Assembly (NCBI GenBank): GCA_036346355.1
Contig: CM070591.1
Span: 23,482,001 to 23,546,000 of the forward strand
DNA length: 64,000 nt
From: Rhipidocladum racemiflorum
Lineage: Eukaryota > Streptophyta > Magnoliopsida > Poales > Poaceae
Direction of reading: 5' to 3'
This document shows positions 22,347-32,978 of this stretch, in pieces. The position numbers and the translations under genes were made by a program. The notes below the pieces were generated by a model, which saw only the letters and a list, made by a program, of their open reading frames with translations, ran no database searches and had not been told where the DNA came from. Position 1 is the first letter of the stretch; each line of letters starts with the position of its first letter.

Positions 22347-22352
22347 TATAAG
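22347..22352 (+). promoter_or_regulatory. Possible TATA box of the antisense Transposase_28 gene
   Basis: TATAAG in CTTATAAGTTGG, 148 bp before the proposed ATG at 22500, pointing against gag-pol. Single weak motif. Confidence 0.4.
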
Positions 22353-22499
22353 TTGGAAGGACCCTCATTGGAGCAACGGCTTCCTCGCACCTTCTCCACC
22401 ACGGCTGCGAAACCTTCAAATCTTCCTTGGCGATTTAGGGTTTCTGATTTCGCGCCCTTGGCTTGCGGCGGTTCTTTCCTCCAGGTCTTCTTCTTCGCC

Positions 22500-25039
22500 A
22501 TGTCGTCTTCCTCGTCATCGGAGGGTAGCACCGACCCTGCGACGGTAGGGTGGGAGACTTCCATCGCGACGATGTCCCGCTTGAGGGGATGGTTGCCGCC
22601 CGGCGTCCTCCCTGGAGTTGATATCCGCCGCCCGCCGCAGGTGACCCTTACCCCACACCTCTAGAGAATGAGATTGTGGTGTTTGAGTCCTTCTGGCGAG
22701 GACTTAGCATTCCTGGGAGCGCCTTCTTCCGGGGGCTCCTCCATTTCTACGAAATTGAGTTGATCAATTTGAACCCCAACTCGATTCTTCACATCGCCAT
22801 CTTCGTCCAGCTCTGCGAGGCGTATCTTGGGATACGTCCTCATTTGGATTTGTTCCGCTCCTTCTTCTGGCTGAAGCCTCATCCGAACCGGGCCGCTCCC
22901 AATGTCGTTGGGGCGCCGGCTCCACCAAGGGAGGGCTCAAGAAACAGTATTTTGTCGTTCCTCTCAAGACCTCCCTCAAAGGTTGGAGGCGGGAGTGGTT
23001 CTATTGTGCCAACGTTGATCCTTTCCTCGCCCCCTTTGCCGGCTGTGCTCCTAAAGCTTCCCGATGCTGGAGCGACACCTCGGACGGAGGAGGTTTGGCG
23101 CAAGTCCCCGAGCTTCTGGCGTTGATTGACGATCTGAAGAATCGAGGGCTGACGGGCCCCGGGATCGCGGTCAGTTTTGTGAAGCGCCGAGTGCAGCCCT
23201 TGAAGGAGAGGGTCCATTTGGGGTTCCAATACAACGGGCCTCTGGACCCCACGCGGGAGTCGGACGTGGACCTGTCGATGGAGGCGCCGGGCCGCACGGG
23301 TAGTTGATTTCTTCGTGGCTGGCACAATAATCACCAACAGGGCTGCCCTCGTAAATTTTCGATGGCAAGGCCTCCCCCTCCTGTGAGTACACTATTCTCT
23401 CGAAAGGCTGTGCGATGATTTCTTTGACTGATGTGTGATTCAAACAGGGTGCGATCGTTCCTTTTTTCAGGAGCGCGCGTCCTTCCTTTCTGACGCTCCA
23501 GTTGTCGGCCTCTCTGAGACACGCCAGCGGCGAGCGGCTAACACCTCGGCCGACGAGCTGCACCGGAGTCGGCGGAGGAGGTCGCGGTCCTTCGTCGGCC
23601 GGACCTTCGACCTCACTGGTGGACCCGGATCGCAAAGCGCGGGGCCACAGCCTTCTGTCCCAGTGGCAGCCCCAGCTACAAGCGCCAACTTCCCTCCGAG
23701 TGGTGCTGGGCCTCGGATGAAACTCAGGATGAAATTCAAGAAATCCAAGAGGTATTCTTTTGGGCGATCCTTGTCTTTTGTTACCGCCTGCTGTCTTGAG
23801 GTGTCTTCCCTTTTTCTTGATTCAGACTCCTCGTGGACGTCCCGGTGGAGGGGTCTCTGAAAGGAGTCCCAGTGCGAGGCTTCCCCAAGGAGCCCCGCCG
23901 CTGCTTGGCTAGGTCGCTGCCGCCGCCAATCGCCGGCGTCGCCACCGGCGCAGCGCGGTCCAACACGAATGAACCATCCGGTGGTCCGTCCGCCGACGAG
24001 ATCGACCCGGCTTCGTCTCCCGGAGTGGAGGAAGTGCCTCGAAAGCCACCGCCGCTCGGTCCTCTGCCGAAGCCCCCGAATCGGACCGTATGGTGGGAAG
24101 GGGGTTCCGACTGGAAGGGGATGGAAGAGGACGACGAGGTGGAGAAAGCGGCTCGGACGGAGCTTTATGAGCTCACCGTCAAGTGTAGCATGCTCGTCAG
24201 GGTGAGCTTCTTGTCTTCAATCATGCCGCTCTTGACTTCTCCTCGAGATTCTGCCTGTTACTTAGGACATGGGGAGCGCTGGAGCAAAGGTCGCGGTTTT
24301 TCCGGAAGGTGCTCCCAAAGCTCAAAGAGCAGAAGCAGTACCAGGACAAGCTCAACGAGATCAGCGCGGACAGGTGGAAAGAAGTCCACGAGCTTCAGGG
24401 CGAGTGTATGACGATCCGGGAGGAGAAAACGAAGCTTGAGCATATGCTCGAAGGTGAGATTCTCCCCTGAATACGGTTCGGATGCTTTTTGGATAGTGGT
24501 TGGAGAGGATGATGATTCAGAGCGCGACTCGACCGCTGTCGAGCCGAGGCCCGGCTGGAGGCTTCAGAGAATTCTGGCCTCGAAGCTCGAGTCAGCCTGG
24601 AAAGGATGCAGCGGGAGCTGAAGGGTAAATTTATTTGACTTGGGTTGAACATACTTGGCGTCGGGTGTGCTCTTGATGGCTATTTGACTTTGTGGCAGAG
24701 TGCAAGGAGAAGATGGCGGCCGCCGAGCAGGGGCGGACTGAACTGCGCGTCGCCTGCGAGCCAGTCCTGCACCTTCTGCGCATTGAAGGAGCCACGCCGG
24801 GCCAGGGGGACGATGCTGTTCCACTTCTCTCGGGAGGAGCCGACAGGATCAGAGCTTACGCCAAAGAGTCCGCAGCGATGAGCGCGAACCAGGCATTGGC
24901 GGTGGTCAAGTCTCATTATCCGAGAGTTGACCTCGAAGCTGTGAAAGAAGGCTTTGCCTGTGATGAAGACAAGGCCAACGCGCTCCTCGAAGAGGTGTCC
25001 GATGCATCGCAGGCCCTGTTGGAAAATCTGGAATTCTGA
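22500..25039 (+). pseudogene. R2 antisense gene: Transposase_28-like protein with introns
   Basis: Plus-strand gene opposite to gag-pol. The ATG at 22500 starts a Ser-rich leader (MSSSSSSEGS), then RLRGWLPPGVLPGVDIRRP. A frame change near 22650 leads to the core RGLLHFYEIELINLNPNSIL and QLCEAYLGIRPHLDLFRSFF (22710-22870), diagnostic of the Pfam family Putative gypsy type transposon (Transposase_28). Next come WFYCANVDPF and, at 23095-23307, a GLTGPGIAVSFVKRRVQPLK segment. The C-terminal half is a chain of exons rich in coiled-coil heptads, with consensus introns at about 24202-24265, 24454-24520 and 24625-24698. The last exon (24699-25039) ends ASQALLENLEF. The protein's function is unknown. 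Frameshifts upstream make this copy doubtful as a working gene, though the 3' exons still join in frame. 25040-25578 holds its 3' flank. Confidence 0.8.
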
Positions 25040-25619
25040 CTTTGATGTGGGCCTTGATGCCGAGTGCTCGCCCTCCTTGTCTGAAATATTGTGTTCTTAC
25101 TTCAGTATAATTCGCTTGTATTGTCTTCCGCTGAGTGGTCTGCAGACCTCTTCCACTTTCTTCTCTGGCTGAGTTGTTAGAATATATGCCCGCAGCCTTT
25201 TGGATCCCGTTATGCCTTTCCGGATGGGCTTCAGCCGACTGGTATGGCTTCCAAACGCCAGGGCCTTGGCCCGTGGCTTTCTTGCCCCAGACACGCTTTT
25301 CCGAGAGGCTGGCGTGCAGCTCGGCGTCGGGACTTACGTTGTGGCCACCTGGCTGAGTGGTTTAGCCCCCAGGCTTGCATCACTTGCTAGCTCTCCAGCC
25401 CCCGGGCTTTTGCGCTTAATTTGGTATAATTAAGCGAGGAAGCCGAATGAGCTTGAACTGCTTACGACACGTGTCCGTGAAATTCTCCTTGATTTTGTTC
25501 AATCGTGCTGATCTTCTTCGGTATTCGCACTGCCGCTTTGTTTTTCGCGCTTCATTGATTGCGGAGTGGCGCATTTGATTGCTTTTGGAGACGCTTCGAT
25601 TTTCGGGGCTGGGGTGGCT

Positions 25620-25625
25620 TATAAA
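25620..25625 (+). promoter_or_regulatory. TATA box before the second antisense ORF of R2
   Basis: TATAAA within GGCTTATAAATGGGGCG, 77 bp before the ATG at 25702. Its sequence and spacing suit a plant core promoter, on the strand opposite to gag-pol. Confidence 0.6.
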
Positions 25626-25701
25626 TGGGGCGTCACCGCTAATGAGCGATCGCCCGTTTCTTCTTGCCTTGTCCTTCGTCTTCCTCTTCCAGTTTCCTTC
25701 C

Positions 25702-26034
25702 ATGTCTAACATGAGGAAGTTTGTTGGCCCGTACGCGGCATTCTTTCGCCAGCGATTCTTTAGGTTTTTGTATAGCTGGGAGGAGGCCGAAGCATGGGAG
25801 GAGCATGACTTTGCCATCCTGGAGGCGGAGGCGGAGGACGGAGCGGCGAGGGACGCCGCCGCCGTGGCCACCTTGTTGGAGATCGCCCCAGGGCTCCACG
25901 AGGTGGCGAAGATCATCCTTGAGAAGGTTGGTCACGATCGTCGCGACGACCTTGCCGTCAGGGCCCTCGTCCGTCTTGTACCCCCCTTGTGGGTGGTTGA
26001 CGAGGAGATTCTGGCGGCTTTGGGTCGCGACTGA
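25702..26034 (+). CDS. R2 second antisense ORF, 110 aa, unknown
   Basis: An intact ORF of 110 codons opposite to gag-pol, beginning MSNMRKFVGPYAAFFRQRFF and ending EEILAALGRD. The frame is open upstream to 25579, but this ATG is preferred because it follows a TATA box by 77 bp. The N-terminal third is basic and aromatic; the middle is strongly acidic and alanine-rich (EEAEAWEEHDFAILEAEAED) and probably helical; the last third (LEIAPGLHEVAKIILEKVGH) also looks helical. There is no signal peptide or zinc motif. I do not recognise a family. It lies between the Transposase_28-like gene (ending 25039) and the integrase end (26623), with a T tract 100 bp downstream. In R1 the matching interval shows no such ORF. 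Confidence 0.5.
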   Translation: MSNMRKFVGPYAAFFRQRFFRFLYSWEEAEAWEEHDFAILEAEAEDGAARDAAAVATLLEIAPGLHEVAKIILEKVGHDRRDDLAVRALVRLVPPLWVVDEEILAALGRD

Positions 26035-26622
26035 CTTCAGCGATCTCGCCTCCGGGTCTCCCAAATGACGTCAAGACCAAAGAAGACCAAGACTGAAGAA
26101 GACCAGTAGCAGCACCAGCAGCACCAGTAGTAGTTTTTTTTTTTTTTTTTTTTTAGCGCGAGAAAAAGAGAAAAGAAAATTAGCGATGTAAATTATTAAC
26201 ATTATGAAATGAAATGCGAAATTTTATCCAGTTCGTGCCTATCATATTTAACCCGAACTTAGTGGTTCCGCCTGATCGACTCATTCTAGTCAGTTGCTCC
26301 AGTGCCAGCAACGAGGGGCTGGGGCTCGAGTTTTTGACGGTTAGAAATTCGCGACCAGGCAAATTTTGGTTAAATTCTGGCGCTGCGAATTGCAGTCCCG
26401 AGTGGTTAGTGCTTTCTACCCGTTCCGTTGTGCGCGCTGGTATAAACCGCCGTGGCTTTGTGCTCATCGCGGTTTGTTATTTCCGTGCATTCTATATCGG
26501 CACGACCAGGGTTAGGCGCTACAGCAGTCGGGTAATAACCACTCGGGGCTAGCATTACACAGAACTTCAGAAAATAAGACGAACCACTATTTTATTTAAT
26601 GTGTAAGAGTGGGATACATAAC

Positions 26623-27751
26623 TCATGCGTAGAAGCGACGGAGCTGTTCGGCGTTCCAAGTATTTGCCAGAACCTCGCCGTCCTCTCGTCTGAGTCGATA
26701 AGCACCCGGCCGGGTTGTCTTCTGCACGATGTATGGACCTTCCCAAATTGGAGAGAGCTTGTGCTCGCTTTTCTGGTTCCTCCTCAGGACCAGATCTCCT
26801 TCTGAAAAGGTTCTATTTCTGACGTTGCGAGAGTGGTAGCGCCGAAGTCCCTGGAGGTACTTAGCCGACTGGAGGGCGGCAACGTTCCGAGCCTCCTCGA
26901 GTTGATCAAGCTCCACCATTCGTCTTTCCTCGGACTCGGCTTCGTTGTAGTTCCGAACCCTCGGGATTCGAATCGGCTCGGTCGGCAGAACCGCCTCTGC
27001 GCCATAGACCAGGAAAAAGGGGGTTTGGCCAGTCGCTCGGCTGGGAGTGGTTCTGAGTCCCCAGAGTACTGACGGTAGCTCCTTCACCCATCGGGCGGCG
27101 TATGGTTTGAGACGGTCGAAGATCCTGGCCTTGAGGCCTTGGAGGACCAGACCGTTAGCTCGCTCGACCTGCCCATTGCTTCGTGGGTGAGCCACCGAGG
27201 CGAAGCAGATCTTGATCCCGACGCCTTCGCACCATTCTTGGAATTCTTCACTCCTGAACTGGGTGCCGTTGTCCGTGATTATCCGGTTGGGCACTCCGAA
27301 TCTGACTACAATATCCTAGAAGAACTCCTTGGCCTTAACCGCAGTGATAGTTACAACTGGCTTGGCTTCGATCCACTTGGTGAACTTGTCAATGGCCACG
27401 AAGAGGTAAGCGAAACCGCCTTGAGCCTTCTTGAGCGGGCCCACTATGTCGAGCCCCCAGACTGCAAAAGGCCAAGAAATGGGTATAGTCTGTAGCTCAT
27501 GTGCCGGCAAGTGTGTCTGTCTTGCATAGAATTGGCAGCCCTCGCAGGTTCGAAAAATCTCCTTGGCATCCGATACCGCCGATGGCCAGAAGAAACCCTG
27601 TCGGTAGGCTTTCCCAACCAAGGCGCTTGATGCCAGTGATGGCCACACATTCTGAATGGATTTCTTGGAGCAGCTCTCTTCCCACTGTCCCAAAATGCAC
27701 CGCCTGAGAACACCCGAGGCACTTTTCTAAGAGCTCGTCGCCCACCACCAC
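26623..27751 (-). pseudogene. R2 integrase
   Basis: Inserts element cDNA into chromosomes. The 223-codon open stretch 27294-26623 has RIITDNGTQF (second catalytic Asp) and NGQVERANGL (catalytic Glu), then the conserved LWGLRTTPSRATGQTPF and the C-terminal DLVLRR ... GPYIVQK ... LANTWNAEQLRRFYA end. Upstream, 27693-27316 has the zinc-binding end (CEGCQFYARQTHLPAHELQ) and VWGLDIVGPL (first Asp). The two parts share one frame but are separated by an in-frame TAG near 27316, and the H-H half of the zinc domain is frameshifted. There is no chromodomain, as expected for the Tat lineage. Confidence 0.88.
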
Positions 27752-28504
27752 ATAGGATTTGGCTTGTCGGAGATGCGCTCTGCCAAAGTGGTTGCTTCCG
27801 GAGTTTGTCCTTCAGAGATAATCAAGGTGCAGGGTAGTCCACCTGGATCGATGAGCAGGACCCCGGTTCCAGACCCTCGCTTGGCTTTTGCCGCTTTGTA
27901 ACGGTTGGCTCGTGAAGATCCCGCATTTAAGATATCACTTGGGACATCTGCCCGAGTGGCTCCCATCTTAGCCAACTCGTCTGGCTGCCTCATTATTGCG
28001 GCGGAGGACATGAACCAGCCTGCATCAGACCGTCAAACTTGCCTTCCAATTCTCGGACTTGCTTTGGCGGTATGCCGCCATATTCGATCCACGCACAACC
28101 AAATTCTTCAGATTTGATTCACCACCAATCGAGTCGCCTCGAATCGCCAGCCGTCGGATTCTAGTGATATGGCGATCTGAAGCCCATGGATGAGGGCCTC
28201 GTACTCCGCGGCATTGTTTGAGGCCGGAAGTGAATCCGAAGGACATACTTCACTGTCACCCTTAGGGCGAGATAAGGAGGATTCCCGCCGCTCCTCCAAG
28301 CATGAGAGATCCGTCGAAGTGCATGACCCAATGTTCGGCTCTTCTTGGTGCAGGAGTGCAGGATTCGGTCCACTCGGCCGTAAAGTTAGCCAAAGCCTGG
28401 ACTTGACGGCGGTCGCGGCTTGAATGAGATGTCGAAAGCTCCAAGCTCACTGCCCACTTTGAAATTCTTCCAAGAGCTTCCCGATTGCGGAGGACCTCTC
28501 CCAC
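27752..28504 (-). pseudogene. R2 second (archaeal-type) RNase H
   Basis: On the minus strand HWVMHFDGSLMLGGAAGILL (first catalytic Asp in FDGS) is followed, after frame changes, by SNNAAEYEALIHGLQ (the Glu-containing helix) and RLVVNQI. This second RNase H domain between the usual RNase H and integrase is typical of Tat elements. Upstream in the same region, MGEVLRNREALGRISKWAVS marks the linker from the first RNase H. Frameshifts make it inactive. Confidence 0.8.
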
Positions 28505-29595
28505 GGGAAAGAAGTGACTACGAAATCGAATGTCCTTGGAAATAATGCTTCAGCTTCCGTGATGAGATCAAAATGGCGTCTGCCAGCTTGGATTGGAGGA
28601 TATCTTGTCTTGGATTCGCCCAAGATTACCGATGAAATAAATCAAGCGTTGCACGCCGTAGCGGTGTCCAGATTCCTCCCGCTCCACAACTATCACGGCA
28701 CTTACTACATGAGATGTTGCCGCTATGTAGAGCGAAGAGGTTCACCTGGCGCCGCGATACTAAGACTGGGAGTGGAGAGAAACACCTTGAGTTCTTCAAG
28801 GCCTCGTGCCTCTGCTGGCCCAATCAAAGCGATCTTGCTTCTTAAGGAGCTTGAAGAAAGGCATTCCCCGAACCCCCAGTCGCGAGATAAACCTGCCAAG
28901 CGCTACCATGCATCCGGTGAGCTTTTGGACCTCCTTTTGGCTGGTAGGCGGGGCCATTTTCATAATGGCTCCAATTTTCTCCGGGTTCGGCTCGATCCCA
29001 CGACAGAGACGATGAACCCGAGTAGTTTCCGGAAGACACTCAACGCACTTCTCGGGTTTAGCCTCATCCTAACGCCTTAGACTCTCGAACGTCTCGGCCA
29101 GGTCGGAGATAAGGCTATCTTGTGTCTGCGTTTTAACTACCACATCATCCACATAAGCTTCCACGTTGCGCCCGAGCTGTTGGTGAAAACACACGCACGG
29201 CGCTACCGGGTACGTCAGCGCCCGGCATTCTTGAGCCCGAACGGCATGGTGATATAGCAATATGCTCGAATGGAGTGATAAACGAAGTCTTCGCAGCTCT
29301 TCCTCTCGGCCGAATTTGATGATAGCCTGAATAGGCGCCCGTAGCCGAGTAGCCGAGATCCAAAGAAGGGAGTCTACCACCTGATCAATACGAGGGAGAC
29401 CAAAGGGATCTTTCGGACAAGCCTTGTTGAGGTCGGTGTAATCAACACACATGCGCCAGCTTTTATTCCTCTTACGGGCCGAGTACAGGGTTCGCCAACC
29501 AGTCGGGATGATACACTTCTTTGATGAAGCCTGCAGCTAGCAACTTTGTGATCTCCTCTCTGATGGCTTCTCGACGATCTTGAGCAAACCGTCAT
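28505..29595 (-). pseudogene. R2 reverse transcriptase and first RNase H
   Basis: RNA-dependent DNA polymerase with a ribonuclease H tail. CVDYTDLNKACPKDPFGLPR, the conserved Tat-type RT block, lies at about 29450-29390, and NVEAYVDDVVVKT, containing the catalytic Tyr-Val-Asp-Asp, at about 29170-29130. Between them the frame changes (GKTSF-type and CYxxMPFGLKNA-type segments appear in other frames). Downstream pieces of the thumb and connection are seen in yet other frames to about 28500. The gene is broken throughout but colinear with R1 RT. Confidence 0.85.
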
Positions 29596-29647
29596 AACCT
29601 TTGCTTGACGGGCCTGGCGGATTGGTTTACATTCAGTGCGTGCTCGA

Positions 29648-30410
29648 TCACCTCCCTGGGGACCCCGGGCATATCAGACGGCTTCCAGGCAAAGACGTCT
29701 TGGTTTGCCCGCAAAAAGGTGACGAGCGTGTTTTCCTATTCGTTCCCGAGCCTTGTCCCGATCGAGACGGCTCGCGCCGGATCGGACGGGTCGAGGAGAA
29801 TCCTCTTGGTGCCCTCCTCGGGGCCGATCCCGGAGTTCTGCGGCTTGCGGGTAGGGACACTGCCTTCCGGCTTGTCGAAATCCGCCTCTTGACGAATCCT
29901 TTCCCGTTCCGCCAGCGCCTCCAGAGACTCGGCCATTTCGCAACTCTCTCTGTCGCAAGAGAAAGATCGCTTAACATCGCCGTAGAGTGATAATACCACT
30001 CGGACCCGGCATCTTCGATTAGATACGCGTAGTGGGGCACCGCCATGAACTTGGCCAGCGCTGGCCTCCCCAAGATGGCATGATACGCGGTCGCGAAATC
30101 TGCCACCTCGAAGCTAAGGCTCTCCGTCCGGTAGTTGTCCCTTGCGCCGAACGTGACTGGTAGAGTGATTTGTCCGAGTGGTACCGCCGACGTTCCGGGT
30201 ATTACTCCATGAAAAGGCGACGACCCGCGTTTGAGGTCAGACCGCGGGATTCCCATATCGTCGAGTGTCTTCACGAAGAGTACGTTGAGCCCACTCCCAC
30301 CGTCAATCAACACCCTTTTGAGCTTGATGCCGCGGACAACCGGCGCCAAGACCAGCGGGTATCTGCCGGGGAATGGGACCACGATCTGGGTGATCCGTGC
30401 GGTCGTAAGT
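29648..30410 (-). pseudogene. R2 protease
   Basis: Aspartic protease that cleaves the polyprotein. The open frame 30382-29648 contains VLIDGGSGLNVLF, where D-G-G-S is the Tat version of the D-T/S-G active site, then HGVIPGTSAVPLGQITLPVT (flap region) and AYHAILGRPALAKFM, the equivalent of the I-L-G motif. The frame continues for some 100 codons into a charged linker toward RT. The preceding gag zinc knuckle is only partly visible (HAAKDCFTLKR near 30660) in a shifted frame. Confidence 0.85.
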
Positions 30411-30707
30411 TATTGCGACCTCGGACCACCGGACATATCGGGGTCTCCGGCTCTCAAGCATAGATGTCCCGAGCTGTGAGCTTTGCTTCCGCTTGGACTC
30501 ATATGCGTGAACCCCGAATATGTAGTTAAGCTCGAGGTCGACTTCTGATAGTCTTCCTCACTTGGGGAGGCGGTTTGTCGGCGGCATGACCGCTCGGACC
30601 TTGTCCCGCCGCTTTGCCTCTTGCTCGCTGCGAACCTCTTTAGGGTGAAACAATCCTTGGCGGCATGCCTCCTTTGGATGGAAAGGGCGAGTGAGTTCAT
30701 GACCTTA

Positions 30708-31970
30708 TCATATCCATCCTCTTTGAGAGCGAGGATGAGTTGGCGCAATGATCGCCACTAGCTCTTCGCCCTTGCGCTTCTTTTCTTTCCGCCGAGGGGG
30801 TTCAGACTGATCCTTCCCTTCATCACGTCGTTCCGCCAGAGCCTCAGAGGCTGAAGCGTAACGGTCCGCTAGGGCGAACAGCTCCCGGACCGACGCGGGT
30901 GGCTTCCGGGACATCTTCTTGATGAGGTCGGGGTCGCTGACTCCTTTCTGGAAGGCAGCTATCACAACCGCGTCTGTGACGTCCCGAACGGTGCTTTTCT
31001 TGTTCATGAAGCGCTTGACAAACTCCCGGAGGGACTCGTTCCTCCTTTGGTGTAGCTGGTATAGGTCCCAAGGGGTGCCTGGGCGCTCATAAGTGCCTTG
31101 GAAATTTGAGATGAATTGCTCACACAGATCTCCCCAGGAATCTATAGAATTCGCTGGAAGTCCGGTGAGCCATGCTTGGGCCAGGGGCGAGAGGGTAACC
31201 GGCAAGTAGTTTGCCATTACTTTCTGATCCCCCCCGGCGGCCCTGACTGCCAGAGCGTATACTTGTAGCCAAGCCTCTGGGTCTCTCTCACCGTCAAACC
31301 TAGTGATGCCTTTAGGATTAAATCCATCAGGCCAAACCACTCGGCGTAGGTGAGGAGTAAACGCACGGACCCCTTCGATGACTCCGCGATACCCCCCGGG
31401 AGGTGATCGACGCGGAGGGGATCGCACTTGGCGTATTTCGCGGCCTCGCGGAAGGATGCCGAAGCGCTCATATTCGTCGGCTTGACGGCGTTGTTCCTCC
31501 TTTTCTCGGTCGTGGCGCCTGGCGTCGAGGTCTGAACGGAGGTCGCGGCTGATGCTATGTCGCAAGTCGTCTCCGCGGGGTAGAACATGATGTACCTGAC
31601 GGGCTTCGGACTGGCCGGGTGGTCGTCTGGTCCTGGCCGACCACGTGATGCCTCCTTCGCCACCGGGTCGGTTTGAGTATCTTTGGATGGTCGCCGCCAC
31701 CATGGCCTTTACTTGGGCCATGATCGGGCGATCGATCATCTGCCCCAGCATAGGGGTCGTGGTATCCAGGAGTGTCTTGGAGGCGGCGATATTCTGCGTG
31801 GGGTACGAAACAGCCTGGTCCCCATCTTGGCTTGCAATGTCTTCATTGACAGCCCGGCGCGTCCCGAGAGTACGCGCTAGCGTCGAGGCTCGATCACTCG
31901 GCCTCCTTCCAAATCGGGCGGCCGAGGTGTCGAGCGCTGCTGAATCTGCCCGCGAGCCTTCGATCACCAC
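30708..31970 (-). CDS. R2 gag, 420 codons, largely intact
   Basis: Structural protein forming the particle. The first ATG of the open frame is at 31970; a longer N-terminus is possible because the leader is GC-rich. The N-terminal 220 residues are polar and Arg-rich (RRSPPGGYRGVIEG). The capsid domain begins at FNPKGITRFDGERDPEAWLQ and continues with MANYLPVTLSPLAQAWLTGL, ISNFQGTYERPGTPWDL, LREFVKRFMNKK and VREVT-like segments, matching the retrotransposon gag family. It ends in a Lys/Arg-rich tail (PPRRKEKKRKGEEL). The zinc knuckle that should follow is separated by a frameshift near 30710. This is the longest intact frame of R2. Confidence 0.88.
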   Translation of the reverse strand: MVIEGSRADSAALDTSAARFGRRPSDRASTLARTLGTRRAVNEDIASQDGDQAVSYPTQNIAASKTLLDTTTPMLGQMIDRPIMAQVKAMVAATIQRYSNRPGGEGGITWSARTRRPPGQSEARQVHHVLPRGDDLRHSISRDLRSDLDARRHDREKEEQRRQADEYERFGILPRGREIRQVRSPPRRSPPGGYRGVIEGVRAFTPHLRRVVWPDGFNPKGITRFDGERDPEAWLQVYALAVRAAGGDQKVMANYLPVTLSPLAQAWLTGLPANSIDSWGDLCEQFISNFQGTYERPGTPWDLYQLHQRRNESLREFVKRFMNKKSTVRDVTDAVVIAAFQKGVSDPDLIKKMSRKPPASVRELFALADRYASASEALAERRDEGKDQSEPPRRKEKKRKGEELVAIIAPTHPRSQRGWI

Positions 31971-32387
31971 AGATTCTCACGGAAATTCCAAAGCAGCTCT
32001 CTAGGCTTTCTTCCGACTCGGCCGAGGTGGGTGAGTCTCAAGAAGACAAACCTAGGCGCTCGGGGTGCCGAGTGGCTTGGCGGTGAGAACTCCCACCCTT
32101 CGTGCCTCGGCGTCCTCGAGCCTGACGCCTTGCGGCCGAACGGGTCTTGGATCCCCGCTCGGTACTTTAAAGCACGAGGCAGGGGACCTTCCGATCGGGC
32201 GCGAAGTCGTGACGATGGATCGCCGGAAACCTCACCGCGCCAGTAGCGCGTTCCCTTGGAGAGAGAGGCTTCCGAGGTCGTTGGAGATGAAGGTCAGGCT
32301 TAAAGCGGAAGACTGGCCCGAGGCGAAGATCTGTGGAGACTTCGCTCGTCGCAGCCATCAAGCTTGACGAAGATGTTGACACAGTCC

Positions 32388-32402
32388 CCTACAGCGCGCC
32401 AA
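32388..32402 (-). other. R2 primer-binding site (probable)
   Basis: GGTTGGCGCGCTGTAGGGG follows the 5' LTR on the minus strand. The TTGGCGCGC start is typical of the Tat group; I do not assign the primer tRNA. Confidence 0.6.
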
Positions 32403-32403
32403 C

Positions 32404-32978
32404 CGCCGACGATCTGTTTACGGCAATGAGATTTGTGATTCTAGGGATTTGTGCGGGATCTGAGCTTGATGGTAACACAGGATGCGAGGGCAATCTGTTT
32501 TAGACAGGTTCGGGCTCTCTCGGAGGAGATAATACCCTAGTCCTGTGTTCTTGGATGTATTGTTCTCTTTTTTATGGTTTCTCCCTCCTCCCCTTATATA
32601 CTGGGGGGAGAATACATGATAGTCGGGCGCCACCGGGCCCTGAACATGGTGGCCTGAACGACATGTCCCTTGTCCTTATCCGCCTTCACGCTCTACGTCC
32701 TGGAGAGGTGGTTATGCTTTCTCCGACCCACGCCGCCGCTTGTCAGTCCCGGCTTCCGCAGGCTCTCGCAAAGGTCGATCAAGATGCTTCGTCCCTGGCG
32801 GGTTGTTAGGGCGGGGCACGAAGCTTCCGTGAAGGATCAGGGGTTGTCTTGGGGAGCAAGTCGAAGGTCTCCTCTGGGCCCGCCGTTGCGCTTCTGGGCT
32901 TTGGGCCTTCTGTTCAGCCTGTCAGGCCCAGTCGGGTGTAGGCCCCTCTTGTGGGGCCCCTGTTTTTGACATCCCACA
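32404..32978 (-). repeat. R2 5' LTR (575 bp)
   Basis: Direct copy of 20754-21330, TGTGGGATGTC at the start on the minus strand. Its inner end reads CGTCGGCG instead of CGTCGACA, so the terminal CA is mutated. Confidence 0.92.
32593..32600 (-). promoter_or_regulatory. TATA box of the R2 5' LTR
   Basis: TATATAAG on the minus strand in the CCCCCAG...GGGG context. This is the copy that would drive R2 genomic RNA. Confidence 0.8.

Larger units (their letters stand above)
20754..32978 (-). mobile_element. R2: complete Tat/Retand-like Ty3/gypsy element (12.2 kb)
   Basis: Two LTRs of 577 and 575 bp in direct orientation (20754-21330, 32404-32978) are flanked by the duplication CCAAT (20749-20753, 32979-32983). 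On the minus strand: LTR, PBS, gag, protease, RT, RNase H, second RNase H, integrase. On the plus strand, between pol and the 3' LTR, are a Transposase_28-like gene with introns and a second short ORF. A 90-bp tandem array lies next to the 3' LTR. The LTRs differ by scattered small changes, so the insertion is fairly young; the coding region nevertheless has many frameshifts. 32004-32386 is leader without a gene; 26035-26622 (with a T tract at 26133-26154) holds no gene. Confidence 0.93.
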
